From NCBI RefSeq assembly GCF_027922365.1, contig NZ_BSFN01000018.1:1-64000 (forward strand): a stretch of DNA of 64,000 nt, written 5' to 3'. Positions within the stretch are counted from its first letter, which is position 1. Every line of letters starts with the position of its first letter. This DNA comes from Pseudomonas turukhanskensis (GTDB lineage Bacteria; Pseudomonadota; Gammaproteobacteria; Pseudomonadales; Pseudomonadaceae). A model generated the notes under the pieces. The model was not told where the DNA came from, searched no databases, and saw nothing but the letters and a program-made list of their open reading frames with translations. The position numbers and the translations under genes were made by a program. This document shows positions 15,872 through 24,714 of this stretch, in pieces.

Positions 15872-18436
15872 ATGAACAGCACAAATGAGCGGCAAACCCT
15901 GGTGGTAATCGGCAACGGCATGGTGGGCCATCACTGCGTGGAGCAGTTGGTGGAGCGGGGCGCCCTGGCGCATTACCGCATTGAGGTGTTCAGCGAAGAG
16001 CCGCTGCGTGCCTATGACCGTGTGCACCTTTCCGAATACTTCGGCGGTCGCGATGCCGAGTCGCTGGCCCTGGGCGAGGCGGGGCTGTATCAGACGCCGG
16101 GCGTGACCTTGCACCTGGGCGTGCCGGTGCTGGAAATCGATCGCGCTCGAAACGAGGTGATCACCGCCAACGGCTGCGTACCCTACGACCATCTGGTGTT
16201 GGCCACCGGGTCTTATCCCTTTGTGCCGCCTATTGAAGGTGCTGCCGGCGACTCGCGCTTGGTGTACCGCACCCTGGCGGACCTGGACACCATTCAGGCC
16301 GCCGCAAAAAACGCCCGCCGTGGCGTGGTGGTCGGCGGCGGCCTGCTCGGTCTGGAAGCAGCCAACGCCCTCAAGTCCCTGGGCCTCGAAGCCCATGTGG
16401 TGGAGTTTGCGCCGCGCTTGATGCCCGTGCAGCTGGACGACAACGGCGGCCAGGCCCTGAAGGCGCGAATCGAGGCGCTGGGCGTCAGCGTGCACCTGTC
16501 AAGCGGCACTCAGTCGATCACGCCCGGCAGCGACTACCGCTACCGCATGAATTTCGCCAACGATGAGTTTCTGGAAACCGACCTGATCGTTTTCTCCGCC
16601 GGCATCCGCCCGCAGGACGCCCTGGCCAAAGCCTGCGAGCTGGACCTGGGAGCCCGTGGCGGCATCGCCATCGACAGCCAATGCCGCACCAGCGATGCGC
16701 GCATTTTTGCCATCGGCGAATGCGCGGCCTGGAACGGCAGCATCTTCGGCCTGGTTGCACCGGGTTATCAGATGGCCCGCAGCGTGGCTGCGCAACTGTG
16801 CGATGCGGTGGGCTTGAGCGATGACAGCGCGGTGCCGTTTCTCGGTGCCGATATGTCCACCAAACTCAAGCTGCTGGGCGTGGACGTTGGCTCCATTGGC
16901 GATGCCCACGGCGCTACGGCGGGTGCGCGCAGCTACCGGTTTATCGACGAAGCCACCTCCACCTACCGCCGCCTGATCGTTTCTGCCGACGGCAAACAAG
17001 CCCTCGGCGCCGTGTTGGTAGGCGACAACAGCTACTACGACACGCTGCTGCAATACGTGCAGAACGGCATTGCCCTGCCGGCCGACCCGGCGACGTTGAT
17101 TCTGCCGCAAGGCAGCGCCGCACCGGCGCTGGGCGTGGACGCATTGCCGGCCACCGCCACCGTGTGCTCGTGTCATAACGTCAGCAAAGGCGCAATCTGC
17201 TGCGCCATCGACAGCGGCTGCAGCGACCTGGCCGCCCTCAAAACCAGCACCAAAGCCGCCACCGGTTGCGGCGGCTGTGCGGGCTTGCTCAAGCAGGTGT
17301 TCGAACACGAACTCAGCGCCCGTGGCGTGGCGGTGGACAAGAGCCTGTGCGAACACTTTGCCTATACCCGCCAAGAGCTCTATTCACTGGTGCGCGTCGG
17401 CGGCATCGAGACCTTCGAGGACATGCTCGCCCGTCATGGCAAAGGCCATGTCGGCTGCGATATCTGCAAACCGGCCATCGGCTCCATTCTGGCCTCGTGC
17501 TGGAACCGGCCCATTCAGGAGCCGTGGCTGGTGCCGCTGCAAGACACCAACGACACCTTTATGGCCAATATGCAGAAGAACGGCACCTACTCGGTGGTAC
17601 CGCGCATACCCGGTGGTGAAATCACTCCGGATGGCCTGATTGCTATCGGCGCAGTGGCTAAAAAATACGACCTGTACACCAAGATTACCGGCGGCCAGCG
17701 CATCGACCTGTTCGGCGCACAACTGCACGAGTTGCCGGATATCTGGGGCGAGCTGATTGCCGCCGGCTTTGAAACCGGCCACGCCTACGGCAAGTCCACG
17801 CGCACGGTAAAAAGCTGCGTGGGCAGTACCTGGTGCCGCTACGGCGTGCAAGACAGCGTGAAAATGGCGCTGTTTATTGAAGACCGCTACAAGGGCCTGC
17901 GCTCGCCGCACAAGCTCAAGTTCGCGGTGTCTGGCTGCACCCGTGAATGCGCCGAGGCCCAGAGCAAAGACGTAGGCGTCATCGCCACCGAGAAGGGCTG
18001 GAACCTGTACGTAAGCGGCAACGGCGGCATGCGCCCGCGCCACGCCGAACTGTTTGCCACCGACCTGGATGACCAAACACTCATCCGTTACATCGACCGC
18101 TTTCTGATGCTGTACATCCGCACCGCCGACAAACTGCAACGCACCTCGGTGTGGCGCGAAACCCTGGAAGGCGGCCTCGACTACCTCAAGGCCGTGATCA
18201 TTGACGACAGCCTGGGCCTGGGCGCCGAGCTGGAAGCGCAGATGCAACTGGTGGTCGACCGCTACGAATGCGAATGGGCCAACGCCCTTAACGACCCGGA
18301 AAAACTCAAACGCTTCCGCACCTTCGTCAACGCCAAGGGCGGCGATCCGGATATTCATTTCGTCAAAGAACGCGGGCAGATCCGCCCGATGCAGCTCGAC
18401 GAACTCAAGCTCATCAGCGCAGTGGAGGTGGTGTGA
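15872..18436 (+). CDS. nirB: Assimilatory nitrite reductase large subunit
   Basis: An 854-residue siroheme-containing NAD(P)H nitrite reductase. Order of domains: FAD/NAD-binding oxidoreductase (VVIGNGMVGHH at residue 11; VVGGGLLGLEAANAL near 150), BFD-like [2Fe-2S] region (CSCHNVS and GCGGCAG near 431-470), nitrite/sulfite reductase ferredoxin half domain, and the 4Fe-4S/siroheme domain with Cys residues in SCVGSTWCRYG and SGCTRECAEA. It reduces nitrite to ammonium with six electrons from NAD(P)H. ATG 15872 follows the leader terminator; frames opening upstream run through the leader RNA. Its stop overlaps the nirD start. Confidence 0.96.
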   Translation: MNSTNERQTLVVIGNGMVGHHCVEQLVERGALAHYRIEVFSEEPLRAYDRVHLSEYFGGRDAESLALGEAGLYQTPGVTLHLGVPVLEIDRARNEVITANGCVPYDHLVLATGSYPFVPPIEGAAGDSRLVYRTLADLDTIQAAAKNARRGVVVGGGLLGLEAANALKSLGLEAHVVEFAPRLMPVQLDDNGGQALKARIEALGVSVHLSSGTQSITPGSDYRYRMNFANDEFLETDLIVFSAGIRPQDALAKACELDLGARGGIAIDSQCRTSDARIFAIGECAAWNGSIFGLVAPGYQMARSVAAQLCDAVGLSDDSAVPFLGADMSTKLKLLGVDVGSIGDAHGATAGARSYRFIDEATSTYRRLIVSADGKQALGAVLVGDNSYYDTLLQYVQNGIALPADPATLILPQGSAAPALGVDALPATATVCSCHNVSKGAICCAIDSGCSDLAALKTSTKAATGCGGCAGLLKQVFEHELSARGVAVDKSLCEHFAYTRQELYSLVRVGGIETFEDMLARHGKGHVGCDICKPAIGSILASCWNRPIQEPWLVPLQDTNDTFMANMQKNGTYSVVPRIPGGEITPDGLIAIGAVAKKYDLYTKITGGQRIDLFGAQLHELPDIWGELIAAGFETGHAYGKSTRTVKSCVGSTWCRYGVQDSVKMALFIEDRYKGLRSPHKLKFAVSGCTRECAEAQSKDVGVIATEKGWNLYVSGNGGMRPRHAELFATDLDDQTLIRYIDRFLMLYIRTADKLQRTSVWRETLEGGLDYLKAVIIDDSLGLGAELEAQMQLVVDRYECEWANALNDPEKLKRFRTFVNAKGGDPDIHFVKERGQIRPMQLDELKLISAVEVV

Positions 18437-18789
18437 TGCAGGCCATGGCAATCGAACAACAGGGCTGGACCGTCGCCTGCGCGCGTAGCGACCTGGTGGC
18501 CAATTCCGGGGTGGTGGCGTGGGTGGAAGGCGTGCAGGTGGCGCTGTTTTATCTGCCGGACGGCGAGCAGGTATTTGCCGTGGAAAACCGCGACCCCTTG
18601 TCGGGGGCCAATGTGATCGGGCGGGGCATCGTGGGTAGCCTGGCCGGTGACCTGGTGGTGGCGGCGCCGTTGTACAAGCAGCACTTCCGGTTGCAGGACG
18701 GCACGTGCCTGGAATACCCCGAACAGGTGTTGAAGGTGTGGCCGGTGCGGGTGAGTGGGGATGTGGTGGAGGTGTATTTAGGCGGGTGA
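18436..18789 (+). CDS. nirD: Nitrite reductase small subunit
   Basis: A 117-residue Rieske-fold protein. The positions normally occupied by CxH and CxxH ligands read NRDPLSGA and APLYKQHF, so it does not bind a [2Fe-2S] cluster; this is typical of NirD, which acts as a non-catalytic partner of NirB. The ATG overlaps the nirB stop (TGATG), with a GGAGG sequence inside the end of nirB. A GTG one codon earlier is an alternative start. Repeats follow the stop and may end the transcript. Confidence 0.93.
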   Translation: MQAMAIEQQGWTVACARSDLVANSGVVAWVEGVQVALFYLPDGEQVFAVENRDPLSGANVIGRGIVGSLAGDLVVAAPLYKQHFRLQDGTCLEYPEQVLKVWPVRVSGDVVEVYLGG

Positions 18790-18799
18790 GGCGCTTGAC

Positions 18800-18895
18800 C
18801 AGAGATTCTGGATTCCGGCCTGCGCCGGAATGACGGAGGGGTTGCTGGCCCCCATCGTCCCAGCGCAGGCTGGGACCCAGGCTCGTGCAGGAAAA
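18800..18895. repeat. Pair of palindromic intergenic repeats
   Basis: Two elements of the same family in opposite orientation: GATTCTGG..CCTGCGCCGG at about 18804-18838 and the reverse-oriented CGTCCCAGCGCAGGCTGGGACCC at about 18855-18880. No gene is present between nirD and the following gene. Confidence 0.75.
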
Positions 18896-18970
18896 TACAG
18901 AATGTCTGGCGAGCCAGGGTTGTCTAGAGTGCTATAACCGACTCAACCGATCTTTCAGGCGGACAATACT

Positions 18971-19729
18971 ATCAGACACCTCCTGTGCGCCGTTCTCTGC
19001 CTGGCCGCCCTCGGCAGCCAGGCCAACGCCGCGACGCCGGTTTTGACCATCGCCACCAGCGAGCTGCCGCCCTACGTCAGCAGCAACCCGGCGCGCAGCT
19101 TTCTTACCGAGCTGTTGCCAGAGGTGGGCAAGGAAATGGGCGTGAAGTTTAAATTCCGTTTTCTGCCCTGGCCGCGCTGCGAACTCGCCGTGCAAGACCT
19201 GCAAGCCTGGGCCACCATGCCCTATGTGCCTACGCCCGAGCGCGAGGCGAAGTTTCTGTTCTCGCAGCCCTTGTACGCCAAGAAAACCCTGCTGTTTTAT
19301 TACCAGCAGGACGAGCGCGAGTACCCGCAGACTTTTACCGCGCTGAGCGAGTTGCAACCCTACAAAATGGGCGGTGTGCGCGGTTACTACTACGAAGCGA
19401 TGTTTGCCGAAGCCGGGCTTAGCCTGGATTTGGCTACCAGCGAGGAGTCCAGCTTCAAGAAGCTGCGTGCCGGCCGGGTGGACATGGTGGCGGCGGTGGA
19501 GGGGGTGGGTTGGGATGTGATTCGCAAACACTTTTCCGTCGATGAACAGCAGGGTTTTCACACCCTGAAAACACCGTTGGCGGTGGGGCACAACTTTCTG
19601 ATGACCTCGCGTAACTATCCGCAAACCGAGCAACTGTTGGAGCGTTTTAATCAGGCGTTGGCCAAGTTGCGGCGCAATGGTGTTTATAAGGCGATTGCTG
19701 AGCGCCATGGGGTGACGGTGGATAACTAG
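18971..19729 (+). CDS. Periplasmic family-3 solute-binding protein, non-AUG or lost start
   Basis: A substrate-binding protein of the amino-acid-type (SBP family 3) fold, about 252 residues: LTIATSELPPYVSS at the mature N-terminus, FRFLPWPRCELAV and MPYVPTPEREAKFLFSQPLY in the first lobe. A signal peptide (hydrophobic LLCAVLCLAALG, cleavage after QANA) precedes it, but no ATG, GTG or TTG exists in frame before it. The best start is ATC at 18971, eight bases after an AGGCGG Shine-Dalgarno sequence, exactly where a Met-Arg-His start would be expected. TTG at 19043 would remove the signal peptide. No transporter permease is adjacent, so it is an orphan binding protein. Either a rare non-AUG start or a start-codon mutation. 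Confidence 0.75.
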   Translation: MRHLLCAVLCLAALGSQANAATPVLTIATSELPPYVSSNPARSFLTELLPEVGKEMGVKFKFRFLPWPRCELAVQDLQAWATMPYVPTPEREAKFLFSQPLYAKKTLLFYYQQDEREYPQTFTALSELQPYKMGGVRGYYYEAMFAEAGLSLDLATSEESSFKKLRAGRVDMVAAVEGVGWDVIRKHFSVDEQQGFHTLKTPLAVGHNFLMTSRNYPQTEQLLERFNQALAKLRRNGVYKAIAERHGVTVDN

Positions 19730-19864
19730 TTGCCTGTAGAAAGGGGACTGTCGTCCCCTCTGCACGCGCTGCTTGACCTTACCTGGGCTTTCCGCTTCGC
19801 TCCAGGTCCCTCACTCCGTCGTCGCTCCAGGGGGCGGATCGGAGTGAGGCGGTTGGCATACGTC

Positions 19865-19903
19865 ACCCCTCGCCCGCTTGCGGGAGAGGGGCCGGGGGTG
19901 AGG
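19865..19903. repeat. CTCGCCCG..CGGGAGAG palindromic repeat
   Basis: A copy of the GC-rich hairpin repeat that also occurs near 110, 24660, 32630 and 46350. It lies between the convergent binding-protein and AraC genes and could act as a bidirectional terminator. Confidence 0.75.
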
Positions 19904-19973
19904 GGCCTTTGATCTTCTTCAGGCCAACGCATCCAACGCTGTCAGCAATGCGCTCCAGCCCATCCGCATAGGC

Positions 19974-20747
19974 TCATTTGAAAAACTGACTCGGCGTTAC
20001 CCCGAACTGCTTTTTAAACATCGTGGCAAACGCACTCGGGCTTTCGTAGCCGAGCGCGCCGGCCACATCGATGATGCGTTCGCCTACGGCAATCCGCTCC
20101 AGCGCCTGCAACAACCGCGCTTGCTGACGCCACTGGCCAAACGTCATGCCGGTGCCTTTCTGGAACAGCCGTTGAATGGTTTTCTCGTCCAGGTGCAGGC
20201 GCCCGCTCCAGTCGGCGAGGGTGGCGTGGTCGCCGGGATTTTCTTGCAGGCTGGCGCAGATAATCGCCACACGCGGGTCGGCCGGTTGCGGCAGGTGCAG
20301 GGGCAGGGTGGGGAGGATTTTCAGTTCGTCGAGAATCAGGTTCATCACCCGCGCTTCTCGCGAGTTGTCGGGGTAGGGCTCGGCGATGCCGATGGAAGCC
20401 TGGATCAGTTCGCTCAGCAGCGGCGAAATGCTCACGGCCTTGGGGTCGTTGGGCAGGTCGAGGGACGCGTCGGGTTGCACAAATACGCTGCGCATTTTCA
20501 CCTGGCCGATACAGCGAATGGCGTGCTCCTGGCCGCTGGGCATCCAGATGCCACGACTCGGTGGCACGGTCCACTGGTGCAACGCGGCATGCACGACCAT
20601 CACGCCGGCGATGGCGTAGATCAGTTGGTGCTTGTTGTGGCTGTGGGGCGGGATGTGCCAATCGGCCGGGTAGTCGTTGGCGCTACTGCTGACGCGCCAA
20701 GGCGCAGCGTCGATTTCCCGCACGTGTTCATCAATCGATCTGAACAT
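19974..20747 (-). CDS. AraC-family transcriptional regulator
   Basis: About 257 residues from the chosen start. The N-terminal part is a cupin-type AraC ligand-binding domain (DWHIPPHSHNKHQLIYA near residue 29; VHAALHQWTVPPSRGIWMPSGQEHAI). The C-terminal part has two helix-turn-helix motifs (TLADWSGRLHLDEKTIQRLFQKGTG and IIDVAGALGYESPSAFATMFKKQFG). It is divergent from the Fsr-type exporter gene and probably controls it. The start is uncertain: ATG codons at 20747, 20768 and 20798 are in frame and none has a good ribosome binding site. The first two lie inside direct repeats that look like operator half-sites, so 20747 was preferred. Confidence 0.85.
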   Translation of the reverse strand: MFRSIDEHVREIDAAPWRVSSSANDYPADWHIPPHSHNKHQLIYAIAGVMVVHAALHQWTVPPSRGIWMPSGQEHAIRCIGQVKMRSVFVQPDASLDLPNDPKAVSISPLLSELIQASIGIAEPYPDNSREARVMNLILDELKILPTLPLHLPQPADPRVAIICASLQENPGDHATLADWSGRLHLDEKTIQRLFQKGTGMTFGQWRQQARLLQALERIAVGERIIDVAGALGYESPSAFATMFKKQFGVTPSQFFK

Positions 20748-20771
20748 TGTTTGCTTGGGATAGAACATTGT
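20742..20771. promoter_or_regulatory. Direct repeat, probable AraC-type operator
   Basis: GAACATTGT occurs at 20742-20750 and again at 20763-20771. The 21-bp spacing places both copies on the same face of the helix, the arrangement bound by the two HTH motifs or two subunits of AraC regulators. It lies between the regulator gene and the divergent MFS gene. Confidence 0.6.
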
Positions 20772-20913
20772 CTGTTTTGCGATAGTTGTTGTCTGCATTT
20801 CGCGAGACAGGCGCTTTTGTTGGCCCGTAGGATAGCGCCGACCCACGAAATTGCCAGCGCATGTTTCTGCGCCTGGCCTTTGTGGCGTGTCTTGACTGTC
20901 AGGAAGCTGCCCT

Positions 20914-22134
20914 ATGTCTATCAGTGCCACCGCTTCACCCTCGGCTGCCGCCCCGTCGGTAGCCCAACACGCCAGCCCCTTGGTTATGCGCGTGATCGGC
21001 GCCTGCGCCCTGGCGCACCTGGTCAACGACCTGATCCAGGCCGTGCTGCCCTCCATCTACCCGATGCTCAAGGCCAACTACGGCCTGACCTTCGCCCAGG
21101 TGGGCCTGATTACCCTGACCTTCCAGCTGACGGCTTCCTTGCTACAACCCTGGGTCGGTTACCACACCGACCGCCACCCCAAACCCTGGCTGCTGCCGGT
21201 GGGTTCGCTGTGCACCTTGGTGGGCATTTTGCTGCTGGCGTTTGTCGGCAGTTTTCCGGCGATTTTGCTGGCCTCGGGGTTGGTGGGCATTGGCTCCTCG
21301 ACCTTCCACCCGGAAGCCTCGCGCATTGCCCGTCTGGCCTCGGGCGGTCGGTATGGCCTGGCGCAGTCCACCTTTCAGGTAGGCGGTAACGCTGGCACCG
21401 CGTTCGGCCCGTTGCTCGCCGCCGCCATTGTGATTCCGTATGGCCAGGGGCATGTGGCCTGGTTTGGGGTATTTGCCGTGTTCGCCATTGGCGTGCTCTA
21501 CGGCCTGAGCCGCTGGTACCGCAACCACCTGAACCTGTTCAAGCTGAAAAGCGGCGGCGTGGCTACCCATGGTTTGTCGAAGCAACGTGTGATCGGCGCG
21601 TTGGTGGTGTTGGCGCTGCTGGTGTTCTCCAAGTACTTCTATATGTCGAGCCTGACCAGCTACTTCACGTTTTTCCTGATCGAGAAGTTTGATATCTCCA
21701 TTGCCAGCTCGCAGCTGTACCTGTTCCTGTTTCTCGGCGCTGTGGCGGCCGGCACCTTTTTCGGCGGGCCGATTGGCGACCGGATCGGGCGCAAGAAAGT
21801 GATCTGGTTTTCGATTCTGGGCGCGGCGCCGTTCACCTTGATGCTGCCCTACGTGGACCTGTTCTGGACCAGCGTACTGAGCGTGATCATCGGCTTTATT
21901 CTGGCCTCGGCGTTCTCTGCCATCGTGGTGTTTGCCCAGGAGCTGGTGCCGGGCAACGTGGGCATGATTGCCGGGATTTTCTTCGGCTTGATGTTCGGTT
22001 TTGGCGGTATCGGCGGCGCGCTGCTTGGCTATATGGCCGATATCCATGGCATTGAATATGTCTTTCGCCTGTGCGCTTTTCTGCCGCTGCTGGGCGTTTT
22101 GACGGTGCTGTTGCCGTCGACCAAAGGCGTTTGA
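20914..22134 (+). CDS. MFS exporter, fosmidomycin-resistance (Fsr) type
   Basis: A 406-residue 12-helix MFS protein with a polar N-terminal tail. The segments HLVNDLIQAVLPSIYPMLK, TDRHPKPWLLPVG and GIGSSTFHPEASRIARLASGG are characteristic of the Fsr family. These proteins export fosmidomycin and unrelated toxic compounds in homologues; the natural substrate is unknown. It is divergent from the AraC regulator, whose putative operator lies in the shared region, suggesting inducible efflux. A strong hairpin follows the stop. Confidence 0.87.
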   Translation: MSISATASPSAAAPSVAQHASPLVMRVIGACALAHLVNDLIQAVLPSIYPMLKANYGLTFAQVGLITLTFQLTASLLQPWVGYHTDRHPKPWLLPVGSLCTLVGILLLAFVGSFPAILLASGLVGIGSSTFHPEASRIARLASGGRYGLAQSTFQVGGNAGTAFGPLLAAAIVIPYGQGHVAWFGVFAVFAIGVLYGLSRWYRNHLNLFKLKSGGVATHGLSKQRVIGALVVLALLVFSKYFYMSSLTSYFTFFLIEKFDISIASSQLYLFLFLGAVAAGTFFGGPIGDRIGRKKVIWFSILGAAPFTLMLPYVDLFWTSVLSVIIGFILASAFSAIVVFAQELVPGNVGMIAGIFFGLMFGFGGIGGALLGYMADIHGIEYVFRLCAFLPLLGVLTVLLPSTKGV

Positions 22135-22139
22135 AGCGC

Positions 22140-22164
22140 CGCGGCCAGGGCAACCCTGGCCGCG
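22140..22164. terminator. Bidirectional hairpin between convergent genes
   Basis: An 11-bp perfect stem (22140-22150 and 22154-22164) with a 3-base loop lies between the MFS stop and the stop of the converging binding-protein gene. It lacks a long T run, so its strength as an intrinsic terminator is uncertain. Confidence 0.6.
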
Positions 22165-22181
22165 CGGTGAACGCCCGCTGT

Positions 22182-23045
22182 CTAGCTGCCCAATGCCTTG
22201 GCGGGCAGCTTTGGTGCGCTAAGGGGCGCCAGCCACTGGGCGAGGGTCTCGGGGTGTTGGTCAAGCCACTCACCGGCAGCCTGGTCGGGCGATTTTTGCT
22301 GCCGGTTTACGGCGTAATCCAGTTCGGCGACGATGGCATTGGACAGGCAAATACTGGCCAGCACCTGAATCTGTGCCGGCGCCAATATGCCCATGCGATC
22401 TTCGCGGGCCAGCAGCACGGCGCGGTCCACGCCTCCGAGCAGGCCTTTGGGATCTTGCAGTTCGCGGATGTGGTGGCGGTGGTGCAGAAATTGCGGGTGC
22501 CAGAGCGGCACCACGCCCCATTCGCCGTGGGCAATCAGGCGTTCAAACGCGGCGATGCAGTCTGCTTGGCTGCCGGTACGAAACGCATAGCCGGCGGCCT
22601 GTAGGCCATAGTCCAGCATGATTTGCTGCGAAAAACGGCTGATGCCGGCCCCGGGGCCAATACCTTGAATGGTGCGTTGCATACGCGCCAGCACGGTGGG
22701 TTTAAGCAGGTCCTCGATGCTGAAAACCGCTGCCTCGGGCACGTAGTCGGGTACGCCCCAGAGGGCATAGGGCTGGTAATGCAGGCCCAACTCGCGGGTG
22801 GCAACCGTTTCTTCCACCATCGCCTTGTAACCGCCGTGGCTATCGGGCAGCCAGGCCGAGGCGAGCATGTCGATAGCCCCGGCACGCAATTGCGCGAAGT
22901 TGTCCTGGTGCAAGGCATAACTGCGCACTACGTCAACGCCGATGCGTTGCAACACCTGGGTGATGATGGCCGCGGTGGCCCGGTGAAAAGACAGGTCGGT
23001 CACGCCCAGGCGCAACGTCCGCGGTAGAGGCGTGGGCTTATTCAT
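22182..23045 (-). CDS. Cytosolic OpuAC-type glycine betaine-like binding protein
   Basis: A 287-residue protein of the QAT-type (OpuAC/ProX) substrate-binding fold: LRLGVTDLSFHRATAAIITQVLQRIG near the N-terminus, DMLASAWLPDSHGGYK, and a Trp-His-Pro-Gln segment near residue 193. There is no signal peptide, so it should be cytosolic, and no permease or ATPase is nearby. Its ATG overlaps the end of the VOC gene by 8 bp, so the two are translationally coupled. A role as a ligand-sequestering or sensory protein in the catabolic island is inferred; the ligand is unknown. Confidence 0.8.
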   Translation of the reverse strand: MNKPTPLPRTLRLGVTDLSFHRATAAIITQVLQRIGVDVVRSYALHQDNFAQLRAGAIDMLASAWLPDSHGGYKAMVEETVATRELGLHYQPYALWGVPDYVPEAAVFSIEDLLKPTVLARMQRTIQGIGPGAGISRFSQQIMLDYGLQAAGYAFRTGSQADCIAAFERLIAHGEWGVVPLWHPQFLHHRHHIRELQDPKGLLGGVDRAVLLAREDRMGILAPAQIQVLASICLSNAIVAELDYAVNRQQKSPDQAAGEWLDQHPETLAQWLAPLSAPKLPAKALGS

Positions 23046-23514
23046 AGCGCGGCTCCCACTGTGCAGAAACGTCCAATGCCGGCATGGCCTGGCCAACGAT
23101 GCGGTCATCGGCTGAGCAGGGGAAGATCATTTCCACGGTGATGCCGTTGGGGTCTTCGAGAAACAACTGGTGCTCACCCACTTCGGGAATCACGCGCTCA
23201 CGAAAGCTGATGCCCAACTTCACAAAGTGCGTCTGCATCTCGGCCAAACCCTGGCACCGCAAGGACACGTGGTCGATGGCGCCACCCCCGCGCTGGGCAG
23301 GTTTGACGCCCAGGTAGGCTTCCAGCTCGCTGCTCAGGTGGGTCAGGGAAACGATGTGCAAAATCGGCTTGCCGCTGGCGTACAGCCAATACCCGCGGAA
23401 GCTAAAGGCCGGGCGTGGGCCCATTTGCAAGCCCACCACCTCGCTAAAAAACGCGGCGGTTTCTTCCCAGTGTTCGGTGCGGATGGTGAAGTGGTCCAGG
23501 CGTTCGATGTTCAT
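23038..23514 (-). CDS. VOC-superfamily protein (glyoxalase/dioxygenase-like)
   Basis: A 158-residue single VOC module: ERLDHFTIRTEHWEETAAFF at the N-terminus and IDHVSLRCQGLAEM, then HQLFLEDPNGITVEMIF. Candidate metal ligands are His in LDHF, His in IDHV and Glu in VEMIF. Single-module VOC proteins include glyoxalases, epimerases and small lyases, so the reaction cannot be named. Divergent from LysR1 across a copy of the shared regulon box. ATG 23514 begins the domain; the longer frame has no support. Confidence 0.85.
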   Translation of the reverse strand: MNIERLDHFTIRTEHWEETAAFFSEVVGLQMGPRPAFSFRGYWLYASGKPILHIVSLTHLSSELEAYLGVKPAQRGGGAIDHVSLRCQGLAEMQTHFVKLGISFRERVIPEVGEHQLFLEDPNGITVEMIFPCSADDRIVGQAMPALDVSAQWEPRYE

Positions 23515-23634
23515 GGTGTCAGCTCCGTTTGCTGCGGTCGGTTTACGTGAGCTGATGCTGCTGTTTTTCCCAGGTTTGAAAAACCAGCGGTGCCCATTAG
23601 CACTTTCGTCATTTTGTTGAAGGTTTGCCACGGT

Positions 23635-23674
23635 GTATGGCCAATGGCGATAGGTGCCAGCGTCAATTGCGATT
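23635..23674 (+). promoter_or_regulatory. Catabolic regulon LysR box, site 1
   Basis: GTATG (23635-23639), nine bases, GAT (23649-23651), seventeen bases, GCGATT (23669-23674). This copy has ATG instead of ATC in the first half-site. It lies between the VOC operon and lysR1. CCAAT (23641-23645) and ATTGG (23672-23676) form an additional dyad inside it. Confidence 0.7.
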
Positions 23675-23733
23675 GGTCTATTCACACGCTGCGCTCTAGG
23701 GTCAGCTACCGCCGCTGTCTGTGAGCTGAACCC

Positions 23734-24714
23734 ATGCGTTACCGCCGCCTTGACCTCAACCTGCTGATTGCCCTGGATGCCCTGCTGAGCGAATGCAGTG
23801 TCACCCGCGCCGCCGAGCGTTTGTGCCTGGGCCAGTCGGCCACCAGTTCGGCGCTGGGGCGCTTGCGTGAGCATTTCAATGACCCATTGCTTGTGCAGGT
23901 TGGCCGCAGCCTGCAGCCCACTACGCTGGGGCTGTCGTTATTGCCCAAGGTGCGCGAGGCCCTGGCCCTGACGCGGGAAATTACCGACGCCCCGGTGCTG
24001 TTCGAGCCGGCCACCTGTGACCGACGCTTTACCCTGGTGGCCTCCGATTACGTGGCGGCGGTGTTGCTGCCTGCCGTCAGCCGCGCGTTGGCCCAGGTTG
24101 CGCCGCAGGTGCGTCTTACCCTGCGCGACCTGCCGTTGCCGCGCGATGGCGATGTGGTGAGCGAAGCGTTGGACTATCGGCGCAGTGATTGCGTGGTGGT
24201 GCCCCAGCGCCGGCTGAATACCAGTTATCCCCATCAGCCGTTGCTCAGCGATGAGCTGTGCTGCCTGGTCAGTGCCGAACAGCCTGACTACGCCCATGGC
24301 CTGAGCTTGGCCGCTTACTGCGATGCCGAGCATGTGGTGCGCGAGTTTGCCGATGGCAGGCATTTGGCGCTGGATGCGGCGCATCTGGAGGAGTTGGGCA
24401 TCCAGCGGCGGGTGGCGGTGGCGCTGGAGAGTTTTGCCTTGATGCCAGATTTTATTGTCGGCACCAAACGGGTGGCTACCTTATTTCGGCGCCAGGCTGA
24501 GCTGTTTGCCCAGCGCTATCCACTGCGGGTGGTGGCGGCGCCGTTGGCGTTTCCAACGGCGATGCAGGTGGTGCAGTGGCATCCGTATCAGGATCGGGAC
24601 CCGGCGCTGGCGTGGTTTCGGGGGGTGTTGCTGGAGCAGGCGGAGATTGTGGGTGCATTCTCCCTCACCCCCGGCCCCTCTCCCGCACGCGGGAGAGGGG
24701 AGCAGAGCCGTTGA
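23734..24714 (+). CDS. LysR-type regulator 1 (NodD-like)
   Basis: A 326-residue LysR regulator. The N-terminal winged HTH contains DLNLLIALDALLSECSVTRAAERLCLGQSATSSALGRLREHFNDPLL, the arrangement of the NodD/NahR subgroup. The effector domain follows (FTLVASDYVAAVLLP). The last 17 or so residues, rich in Pro, Gly and Arg, are encoded by an intergenic palindromic repeat, so the natural C-terminus has been extended or replaced. Divergent from the VOC gene with a regulon box between them. A candidate activator of the catabolic island together with LysR2; the inducer is unknown. Confidence 0.92.
   Translation: MRYRRLDLNLLIALDALLSECSVTRAAERLCLGQSATSSALGRLREHFNDPLLVQVGRSLQPTTLGLSLLPKVREALALTREITDAPVLFEPATCDRRFTLVASDYVAAVLLPAVSRALAQVAPQVRLTLRDLPLPRDGDVVSEALDYRRSDCVVVPQRRLNTSYPHQPLLSDELCCLVSAEQPDYAHGLSLAAYCDAEHVVREFADGRHLALDAAHLEELGIQRRVAVALESFALMPDFIVGTKRVATLFRRQAELFAQRYPLRVVAAPLAFPTAMQVVQWHPYQDRDPALAWFRGVLLEQAEIVGAFSLTPGPSPARGRGEQSR

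Noticed and set aside
22182..23045. Osmoprotectant ABC transporter component
   Set aside because: There is no signal peptide and no permease or ATPase gene in the neighbourhood.
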